From: Balanoglossus misakiensis
Taxonomy: Eukaryota > Hemichordata
Assembly: GCA_040954595.2 (NCBI GenBank)
Contig: CM082592.2
Span: 5,704,001 to 5,768,000 of the forward strand
DNA length: 64,000 bases
Reading direction: 5' to 3'
Shown here in pieces: positions 31,501-43,500 of the stretch. Both the position numbers and the translations under genes were made by a program. The notes beneath the pieces are model-generated. The model was not told the DNA's origin, ran no database searches, and saw only the letters and a list, made by a program, of their open reading frames with translations. Each line of letters opens with the position of its first letter. Positions within the stretch are counted from its first letter, which is position 1.

Positions 31501-34500
31501 CCGAATCCAATGCATTTGTTTGCCAGATGGGAAGAATGAAATTCTTTAATCCGACGGTGTATCAAAATATTTGCAAAACCACAAACAGATGGTATTTTCA
31601 ATGCGTACCTTGGACATGCGTAAAGCGTTTTCAACCAACAATCTAACAGATGAAACTCTTTTCAGATATACCTGTTGATAACCACTGTCGTTGAATGATG
31701 GATTATTCAATGCACTACCACTGCATATGGCCGTGTTATGGTGGAATATTGACACTATATATGCATGTACTTTCTCGCAGATAAATGTATCCCGAATCCG
31801 TGTTTGAATGGTGGTGTTTGCTTACCAACGACGGACAGTTTCAGCTGTCAGTGTACAAGTGCATGGACGGGAACGATTTGCAACATTCCATTAGGTGAGA
31901 GACTAGTTAAAATTACTTTTCTGTTAAGTCACCTGTACAATTCTGCCGTACAACGCACGCTGTTCACTTTATAATAATTTATGCCGCTTACGGGAAATTA
32001 CCATAACTAGTATTTGCAACACAAATTCTTTCAATTTAACAACCGTGTTTGGTTTTTAGCTAGTGATTGCATATTTTACTCTGGGAAGTGACAATGCGAG
32101 ACCATGCCTAAATGATTTCTTCCTTTGTATCTATCATCAGCCCAACCAGTTTGTAATCCAAATCCATGTCTCAACGGCGGTACCTGTTCCCCATCCGGGA
32201 CCTCATACACGTGCCAGTGTCCGTCATCGCATACTGGTACGCTCTGTCAAACAGCAGCGCGTAAGTACCGTTGCATTTATATTCTAACAAAAACGTTGGG
32301 ACCATATCATTTCCTGAAACGTTAAACAGTTTGAGACAGACCCTGCATGAATTGTAAACAGCGATCCCGTAGACCAGGTGACGTTAACCTATGCGTATTT
32401 GATTACTGGAATCCGACCTGCTATTTTGAATAATAATCGATCGAGACAATGGCGGCAATATCAAGCTTCTGATGTTATATGTCTCTATATAACGGTACCT
32501 TTAATTTGCAGCAACCACATTTTGCTTTCCAACCAACCCTTGTCTGAATGGTGGCACATGTGCGCTAACCAGCACGTTCTACGCCTGTGATTGTCCGTCT
32601 GGCTATTCTGGTTTCAACTGTCAAGTCACAAGTAAGATTTGCTAGATACCATATCGTTATCGTTTGCTTCATTCTAAGTGCTAAGTAGTTGTACATTGCA
32701 AATCATCCACTGGGCCAATCGTTGGTAGGATGGACACCCTTTAAAGGTATACGTCCCCCTGCGCAAATGTAATCACTGTTACCATGGAACGTGGAATCAA
32801 ACCGATCACATAATTTCACATGGGTGGCCACAAGAAAAGATACGACCCACATGGTCATTTCAAGCACGCCCTTCTAACCATAAGCTTTTGAACATGTGTA
32901 AATCAGAGTTGATGATGTTAAATTGTCGACTTTCTGTTGTATTCCAGTTACCAACCCATGTAACTCCGCTCCATGCCTGAACGGTGGAGTGTGCGAAGCA
33001 ACTGGAACTATAACCTATAGGTGTAATTGTCCGTCAGCCTATACCGGAACAAACTGTCAAACAGTTGGTAAGTAATTCAACCTCCCCGAACCTGATTGCT
33101 GCATGCATCTGCATTCATGTGTTTGAGTGGCAGAAAGTAGTTCTCACAAATTATCAACAGACGCCATCTAGTGTAATTTTTCACCTTGTTGATCAAGTAT
33201 CTGTACGCCTTCAATTTTGATTCATATTTGATATTTCTTTATAACTTCATGCTGTGTTATGCCTTATGTTATACAGTCACCACTCCTTGCAGTCCAAACC
33301 CGTGCCTGAACGGTGGGTCGTGCTACGTCACCGATGGGACTTATCACTGTAACTGCCCGTATCCCTACACTGGGACCATCTGCCACACTACAATACGTGA
33401 GTATGCTCTTATTTAGTAGGCTCGTATTGACATGAATTCAAACGCTGGACAAGTCATGAGTCTTGCGGTTTAAAATAAATTCTATTTTACAACCTAAACA
33501 GTTTACCTAATCAAATGTTAAATTTCTGTCGCCTCTTTACTTCTCAATATGTTTAGCCGACTGGTGTGACCCTAACCCTTGTCAAAATGGCGGCGTTTGC
33601 GTCATTTCCGGTTCATCGTACAGATGCACCTGCACATCTCAGTATACAGGAACCAACTGTCAAACTAGTCTAGGTAAGTCGTATATTGCCATCACCAAAT
33701 AAAATTCAAATCCGGATACATACATTTTCCATATCTTATTTCAAAATGTATGGGCGTACGGTTATTGCCTTATGAACCATAACTACATCAATGTCTGTCA
33801 ATTGTTCCTAATTGCTCAGCTCCATCTGTTATGTACATTTTCAGTTCCTCTATTGACCAAAACTAAGATTGTGAATTTGACAGACATTGACTTCATATTT
33901 CTCGTCAAATCTATGTTTCTCTTTCTTCACTGGTTGCCCCATCTTCAGAGGTCGATTATTGTACCCCGAATCCATGTGAAAACGAAGGGATCTGTCAGTC
34001 GAACAATCAGTCTTTTACCTGTATATGTCTGCCTGAATGGGCAGGCCCTACTTGCTCCGGTATGTACATGTATAGGCGTGTCCCAACCGGTCTGGTGTGT
34101 AGAATAGACCACCCATATCATCGTTAAGAGGGACGTTCGTAAGGTCTTGTGGTACATGTAACATATGTATACCCCTGGTGTCATATCAAACGCAGACATG
34201 GAATAATATAATGCCCCTTCAAACAATCCCCGGGTTAAACTTAAACTCAGATCCCAGGTTAAATTAGTACCAGTATGTCTTGGTGTCGAAAAGTTAAATT
34301 AACCGTCAGAATTACACGTATGAGATACTAATATTGTAGTTGGTTCCCCAAAAAGGTACAAAGGTTACGAAACGTAGGACACACAATCAGACTGGTATAA
34401 CAAAACTCAATTGATAACACATGGGTTTGATTTGAATGTATATGACAAAGGGAATTACAACACTATAATAAATCACTTTCGTGTTGTGTTCGGTTTGTCT

Positions 34501-37500
34501 AAAGTGAAGGATCGCTGTTCCCACTGGTATTTGGTAGGGTAATGGTGTTAATGGGCTATGGTTGTACCCCGAATATAAGTGAAACTTATCCACTGACATG
34601 AAAGTGGAACTCTGCCTTCCAATATGGACACGATGAACTTCACGCACTTTTTTTTATTTTCAGTGACCAATCTTTGTTCCCCGAATCCGTGTTTGAATGG
34701 CGGCAGATGTGCATTCTTCGGGACGGGTTACGTATGTAACTGCCTGTACGGTTACACCGGTGCTCACTGCGGCACACTGACACGTGAGTGTGACTCTTAA
34801 ATTTCATTTTAATGTCGTCTATTCCTGATCGTCAATCTTCCATCGTGCTGTAACCGACAGAAAGTCATGTTAGTATTTTTGCACACGTGTTCCGAAGACA
34901 GCCACGCGGGTTTTGTCTCCCAGTAGTCTGTAATCGAAAAACTATGCCAGTAACATTTGATTTTCATCCCGTCTGCGCAACAGCAACTACGCCGTGTTTT
35001 CCGAGCCCTTGCCAAAATGGCGGCACGTGCACCCTGCGTGGTGGCGCTACGACTTTTTACTGTTACTGCGCTACTGGCTGGACTGGAACCACTTGCACTG
35101 AAGTAGAAACAGGTGGGTGTCGCTGCTCACCCTTTCCATCGCTGCGATATGCCTGTCATTGAATCTGTTTCTTGATTTTGTGTTCCAAACTTACATGGTT
35201 GTGTAATCTACCTATTTCAGGCGTGAATGCATGCAGTAATAATCCATGCGTCAATGGGGCCTGTACGTCATCCGGTAATTCGTACACCTGTACTTGTAAC
35301 ACTGGATGGACAGGGACGAATTGTCACATACAGTCAGGTAAATGAATATTCCTCTAGTGTTAATGTACCACAAAGGGACAAAGAGAACGAACACTACGAG
35401 ATAACAGAGAGATAAAATCTCCCATTTCTTTTTGACAGTCGTGACTCCGTGTAGTAACGTGCCTTGTATCAATGGTGCGTGCAGAGTGTCCGGCACTTCC
35501 TACATCTGTTCTTGTGATACTGGATGGTCGGGAACAAACTGTGACGTGGTATCAAGGCCAGGTATGTATTCTTCAATTTGAGTGCAGCCAGTCAGCTGCT
35601 GTTGATACAATTACGTGTAGAACATGGTGAATGAAATTTCTTAGGGGAGCAGGGTGTTAAGCAGTTTGCAATTATCGCATGCAAATTTGTTTTATCGGTA
35701 CCTGGTGTCCGGAATGGGTAAGCGTACCCTGCTAGCATGCTAAACCTTTCAAGACTGACCCCAAAGTAACATGTAATGCAAGTGACCATGGGGGTTATAA
35801 ACTCATAGCAGTGCGTGCCAATAACTGACTAATATTTTACTTAACATTCACAGTTGATCCATGCAGCAACAGTCCATGTGCCAATGGAGTGTGTAGAGTG
35901 TCTGGCTCCTCGTACGCTTGTACGTGTTATACGGGATGGATTGGAACCAACTGCAACGTGCAAACAGGTAACTGTCTATTTTGCATGCTTTGTTGTATTT
36001 TGTTCATTGTCAAATCTGTCGCGCCAGATGAGAGTGACCCCAATGCAAACTGCCAGTTTTCAAGTGGAAAACGTGTAATCTTCGAAGACCTTAATTTCTA
36101 GACTAAAACTCGAAACCTGAGGAGAGTTCATACCGCCGACTGAAAAAGTCTCGAACACTTTTCGTAAATATCTTGTAAAAATAACCTTCTTTTGGCAGTC
36201 GTGACTCCGTGTAGCAATAGTCCCTGTGTTAACGGTGTGTGCAGTGTTTCTGGTTCCACGTACGTTTGCACATGTTACAGCGGCTGGACGGGAATGAATT
36301 GTCACATACAGTCAGGTAATCATACTTGTTATGATGTCGCTTGTTCACTCTGCATTGCTGTGTTGTGTTGTGTTGTGTTGTGTTGTGTTGTGTTGGGCCT
36401 TGTACTTCTTATATGCGTGTGTATGTGAATGTTGTAGTGTGAACTTGCTTGTGCATGTAGCTAAGTATGGCTATTTGATTAATGGCTGCAAGACACAGTT
36501 AACCGAGATTATATCAATATCGCCAAATGATCTAACGTAAAATAAAAAGTATACATGTATCTCAGGTACCACTAGTATTTAATGTGTCCACTGCACAGAG
36601 CCGTCTGACAGCCTATTCATTATTTTTTCTCTTCGCAGAACCCACTTTGCCCAATCCATGCGACAACAATCCCTGTAGAAATGGCGGAGAGTGCTTTGCT
36701 GCTGAAGATCACACTGGGTTTACGTGTACCTGCCCTGATTTCTTCACAGGACTAACGTGTGAAATTTGTAGGTTGAATTTCACAACGAAAATGGTGGCGG
36801 TGGCGGTTCTGCGCATGACCCTACTCAATGGAGCCTCCCTTTCGCTTGTCGTCAGGTAGTTTCTTGTCAGTCTTGTTTTCACTAAGAATCGTATGTTTTT
36901 CTCTTCCTTTCCTATAGCTGTAAGTCCGTGCCAAGCAAATCCATGCGTAAATGGAGTGTGTTCAACCACCGGGACGACCTATTCATGCAGATGCAATATC
37001 GGATGGTCGGGCACAAACTGCGACATACAAACAGGTAAAAGTCAAGGAATATTTGACAGTTAGGCCCTGAAATAAGACTTAAAATATGGATGTTGTTGTC
37101 CTCTACGAGTTGAAATTCATGTAATATTTGCCACATTCTGCTCATCATTGTACTATTTTTAATTCGCTGCCTATGAACACTTTTCTGTTATTTTTTAACT
37201 TGTCAGGACCCGTTTTGCAAAACCCATGCGACAGTAATCCCTGTATGAACGGCGGAGAGTGTTTCGCGACACCAGAACACACCGGCTATATGTGTAACTG
37301 TCCCGATGCTTTCACTGGACTCATGTGTGAAACCTGTAAGTTTGATTTATACCAGAGTCTGTTTGATTAATAAATATCTACAGTTTGTTCACACTTACCT
37401 GTTATTTTACCTGCAGGTCTTAGTGTTACTGACACAGTTCGACAAGTACAAGATGGCGTCTAGTGAATTATGTTCTTTGCATGTGTTATCAATATACAGA

Positions 37501-40500
37501 GACGCCATCTTTGTTCTGGGACATGATAAACTGTAATCATCACGCTCCAATTCTGTTTATTGACATTTTTGCACTCATACAGTTCGGAGTCCGTGTCTGT
37601 CAAGTCCGTGCATAAACGGTTTCTGCTCGACGTTTGGGACTGCCTACTCGTGCGACTGCAACGCTGGGTGGACCGGGATAAACTGCAACGTAGAAACAGG
37701 TGGGAAATATTTGTTTGTGTAAAAAATCTCTTTCTTGATCATGCACAATCTCACAATTCAAAGTTTTATGAAACATTTGTATTGAACTTTACTATTTTCA
37801 ACAACTGAAGTAAATGTATTCGTGTGCAGACACAATAGGAAAGTTGCGGCCCCTCTCTTCAACGAAGTAATGCATTGTTCTTTCGCAGTGTCTGACAAAT
37901 ACTCATTTTTGCCTTTGCAGCACGAGCCAATCCGTGTGAGGTCGTCATTAATCCGTGTCAGAACGGTGCCACGTGTTACTCGTTACCGGATCACACCGAC
38001 ATCTTTTGCCAGTGTACCTCGGGGTTTACTGGGTTAAGATGCGAAAATCGTGAGTTATAATTTCTTTAGTTTCAGCGAGTTCGTTTTTTGTGCTATTGCC
38101 AGTTTAGCTAACGCTGACGGATAGACGGATGCGTCGACCTTTTTCCTTGTCAACGGTGTACAAAATGGTTTAAAGTGTTTTCCAAGTCAGTAACAGAAAT
38201 TTGAGAATATCAATTTTTGTAATCTAGATTATTATACACTATTACCGTGGCGTTGAATCGTACAATAACTTTCCGTATTTGTACAGTACGCAGAGACCAC
38301 CGATTGGCTATGTAGTGATGACACACAGGCCTATTGTCGTTGTGGTATTGAGAAATATTCTGTTCCAATAATTCAATATAGGGTCACGTATCAGTAAGAA
38401 AAACGGTGTACCTCCTAAGCCCTCAATGTACATGTACCTAATTGGTTGTTTTTGCTTCCAGTTGTGCCAAATGTCTGTTATCCGTCGCCTTGTCAAAATA
38501 ATGGAGCATGTTACGTTGAGGAGGACGGTTTTCGATGCGACTGCAGAACTGGATATGCCGGCAGACGATGTGAGAATATTGTTTATCCTTGCAACAGCGC
38601 GCCGTGCTTCAACGATGGTACGTGTCAGAATATCGGAATGACGGACTTCTTTTGCTCCTGTCCAAACACGCACACTGGTCCCGTCTGTGATACTGGTAAG
38701 TTATATATGGTATAGCTTCTTTCTGTATAATTGAAGTCACTTTCCAATTTAGTCTTCTTGACCCTTTATCATCATCATCATCGTCGTCGTCGTCACCACC
38801 ACCACCAGCTAGCCCACCATTCTAATGCAAAGGGAAACGCGTTTTCCGTTTCAGCTCTGAATCCTTGCTTCAGTAAACCGTGTCAAAATGGCGGATCTTG
38901 CGTGAATCTTCTGACGTCATACGAATGTCGATGTCCACCGAGCTGGCAGGGCTTCAACTGCGAAACAGGTAGATCGGTCAGAAATGCATTCACCACTACC
39001 AATAGCTATATAATACCATCTGAGATAATTTGAACGTTTTGTGCTCACCAGGTAAAATACGAAGGTGTATATAGACTATTCATGCGATAAGGTTTTCTTT
39101 TTGCGTATCCCCTATATGTCACATAGGAACCTTATAAATCTCTCTTCTTCACCCCTCGTTTTAAGGGAGGTGAAACACGCATGCTCGGCTTCGCCTATGG
39201 TCCTTGGCAGATATCAGGATGACGACTTGACATTAACCTGGCGTCTCATTTCCTACCTTTCCCTTTAGAAATAAACCCTTGCAGGAGTGACCCCTGTCAA
39301 AATGGCGGTACCTGCACGAATGGCGTCACCTTCTATAACTGCGCCTGTCCGCGGGAGTGGGCCGGTGTCAACTGCTTAATAGGTACTTTGTGGTGGTTGG
39401 AATCTCTATGTTGTTCAGTCACAGACTCTTCTTCTCACCCTCTCGAGGCACTTTGCTCTTAGATTAGACTTCCCGAGTCAGGTGGTTAATTGACATTTCC
39501 TTCCTTGCATGACATGACGCATGTCACACCCCCAAGCACGCCCTCCCAGCATACACCTGTCGATGTCCTCGTCTTTGCATGGGTCCAGTTGTTGCGCTTG
39601 AATTGGCCACCTGATTATTACCCGTAGTGGATTTAGCATATTACGTATCGCACCTATTGGAGACCTGAAGGAAACGACGAGTATTTACGATAAAATGTAC
39701 TTTTTAAAATTCAGAAATCAACCCTTGTGGAAGCGGTCCGTGTGGCAACAACGGAGTGTGTGTAAATAATATTCCGACCCAGTCATACAGCTGTACTTGT
39801 AACTATGGGTGGACTGGCCCAACATGCCGTACAGGTAGGGGCGGAGAAATAAAATCACTTGACTTTAAGAGACTATACATGTACTGGGAAATATATAAGT
39901 GGCAGGCAGGCAGACAGACAGACAGAGCTGTAGCTAAAACACATAGATGTATCGGGGAGGGGCAGATGCATACAGAAACTGAGAAGTATGACGATGGTGA
40001 CAAGCAGACCAAAATTGACACTCAGTTGAATACTAATTAAAATAGTGAATCTGACAATCGAAAGAGTATATGCAGTTTACCAAAACACCATACTTACATT
40101 CTGTAATGTTTCAAATCTCTTCTTCCAGAAATTGACCCGTGTAACAGCTATCCGTGTCGGAACGGCGCAACGTGTGTCAATCACGTGACCAGCTTTGCGT
40201 GTTCGTGCGCGTATGGTTACACCGGAACCTTCTGTGAGACAGGTGAGTTGTTTCGCTATTTTGTATAAGTACATCATTTCGTCCTTGCTGGGCGGACCCT
40301 CGCACTTTCGCATGGGGGGCGCGCCCATCTGCTATACATTGTACTTATAAAAACGCCGGGAGCAAGTAGTGTGTATGGGCGAGACCACTAATCACCACCA
40401 TTCTGTTCGCAGCGATCAACCCATGCAACAGCAACCCGTGTAGAAACGGCGGAGCCTGCACCAACAACGTCGTCAGCTTCCGGTGTGTGTGCGCCGCAGG

Positions 40501-43500
40501 ATACACAGGGTCGACATGTGAAACAAGTGAGTCTTGTTCAGGTTTTGTCCTCAAGTTTCATACGTGAACAAGATCACGTTGTATGGAATTTCACGATTCA
40601 TATTTCATTTCTTTTTCTGTCAAGACTTTTTTTGCATTGAGTGGCGCGTGACTCCTAAATATGCAGACGTGACACCAACAATGTTATGTAAATATGTTAA
40701 GTAATTTGTAAAATGCATTAACACCAACCAACTACACCCTGCCAACAGTGATCAATCTATGCCAGAGTTCACCGTGTCGTAATGGCGGTACATGCGTGTC
40801 CCAACTCAACCGATATCGATGTGATTGCGCGCAAGGCTACACCGGCACAAACTGTTTGACAGGTGAGGGAATGGGACTGTTTGTAACTAGGAAAATGTGT
40901 TCGATATATATTCTGGCATTTTTTGTCGAATATAACTCAATATTTGCGGATGGTGCATGTTTCCATTCCTGGTCCGTACCATACCAAGTATACCGTACTT
41001 TGACACAATGTGAAATTTCGTATTACAGAAATCAACGAATGTAGCAGTATTCCCTGCCAGAATGGTGGTATCTGCGTCAATGAAATCGGCCACTACAGAT
41101 GCAGTTGCCGCGCTAATTTCCAGGGATACAACTGCGAGATATGTAAGTCACTCGGTACATTGATTCATCTTTTTAGCAAAAATGCCAATGATATCGGGCA
41201 AGCGGTTTCGGAGAATATTTTTGACCCCAAATTATGACAATGTGAATTCGCTTTAAAATAGAAATCACTAGTAACCGCGGTATATATACAGCATACTGGG
41301 ACTTTTTGTCCATGTCATGTCTACCTGCGAGAATCACACGATAAAGTGTTTTTTGTTATCTGTGAACAGATCGGAGCCCATGCGAAAACGTCGTTTGCAG
41401 AAATGGTGGATTATGTAGAATTAACGGCGACACGTACAGATGTGACTGCCAGAACGGTTTCACCGGTAACTTGTGTGAAATAAGTAAGTCGCCAGACTTG
41501 AAATTGAAATTTGGGGAACGAACCATGAGTGCCGATTACGTCACCTAAAAATCAATCTACAGCATAATGCATGCCATTTACAGTTGAGTTAATTAGCACC
41601 CACGTCATTTGTCGTTCACTACCGTTATCTATGTAGTCATACATGTAATTTCAATTGGCGATTGGCCAATTTATGGAAATCGAACAGCTGTGGTCTGTAA
41701 AAGACGGAATTGAAGAATTGTACTGAATTAACCTGTTGGTTTTCCTCTCATGTTTGAAGATATCAATCCGCCGTGTGCGAACAACCCGTGTCTGAATGGC
41801 GGAGTGTGCTCGGCAACGGCCAACGGATTTCGGTGTCAGTGTACGACGGGATACAGCGGAACTTTCTGTGAAATCAGTGAGTTGAGTCACTATACCATCA
41901 TGCATTGCGGGGAACACAAAATGTCGGTTGGCGCACAAATCGTGTCGTTTTTTTAGATTTGCCTCAATCAAGATGAACAAAGCTACTTCGGGCAATTTAA
42001 AAGGCGTTATTATGTTTTACAAGTACATGTATCTGACCACCCCTTTCTCTCTACGTCGAACCTTTCAGGGACAAATTTGTGCAGCATAAATCCATGTCTG
42101 AATGGCGGCATCTGCGTACCCAGTTTTGACGGAACTTCATACACCTGTACTTGTCAGATAGGATGGATCGGTTCGTCCTGCCAGACCCGTAAGTTTTCAT
42201 TTTCCTTACTGTGTAATCCCAGTTTGCCCAAAATGGCGGCATCCGACTTATGGTACGCCCGAAAAATAAATTTTGACTTTTGCGACTTTTGAGATATGCT
42301 TAGAAGAAGAGACGAAGAAATCCTACTGTTTGTTGGACTATTATGCAGTTTTCTTAGACCAGAATGCAAACTGATTTGCGTTTTGTTCATGGCGCTCGAA
42401 TTCTGTTACATGTAATTTGCATGAAATACTAGCATGCTAGCTGCTGGATCATGATAATGGTACGGTGATAAATAAATGAATAAATGTGTCTGTATTGCAG
42501 CGGTTAATCATTGTGTTACCAATCCGTGTAGCAATGGAGGCGTCTGCGTGCCCAGTTCAGATCGGACCACATACATATGTAATTGCCCGAGTGGCTGGAC
42601 GGGACCTAACTGCAAAATTCGTAAGTTTTATTCGAATTCAATTCACCCAAATGTATAGTCTCCTTTTCACCTTTATGATTTCGTAAACAGATCTTGAAGT
42701 TAGGGACAGTACAGAACTGTTATACTCAATGGTTGAGTCTTCTAGATAAAAAAAAATCTCGAAATTTTGACCGAACATTATTTTCATATACGGCCGTTTT
42801 TTGTTATCGCTGCAGATAGTGGTCCAAGTCCGTGCGACAGTAATCCGTGTTTCACCGGCACGTGCGTGGCATCGGGTAGTTCACACAGATGCGAATGTCC
42901 TAGTTCGTGGACAGGTGAGAGTTGTGCCGTATATTCAGGTAAGATGGCGACACTTGTCGTAGTAATAACACTTTAGTGACATACAACAACTGAAAGGTGT
43001 CAATTGTCGCTACTGTCAAGGGGGTCGAATGGCACGGACCGTGTTGCATTGATTGGTGTACATGGTGTCAGTATTTGATCGTTTCGTCACCGTGACAACT
43101 GCGCCATCTTTACAACACTGTCAAGCGGCAACTTCATTTTATATCACAGTCCGATGAAGCGGACAAAGTTGATGTCGGAAATTTTACAGACGTTTTTTTC
43201 CTCAGTTATTGACACTAATATTTTGAACGATAATTCAATGAAAGGGCTGACTTTATGACGAATGAATAATACGGTGATAAACTTCTGATATGGGAAGGGT
43301 TATAATACCAGTAAAGCGGGATTGAATAGAAACGTGTGGTTTATTGTTCACAGCCGAGCGTTGCGTTGGTCAGCCATGTTTCAACGGCGGCGTCTGCTTC
43401 GTCAGAGACAACACAAGTTACGTGTGCGTGTGTGCTAATGGATGGAAAGGCACAAACTGCCAAACGGGTAGGTTTCGTCATACACGTTGTGGAATTTTCT

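Noticed and set aside
32085-32140. PCLN-like peptide just before gene B exon 4
   Set aside because: Only a few matching codons, no cysteine framework or acceptor; more likely chance than a decayed exon.
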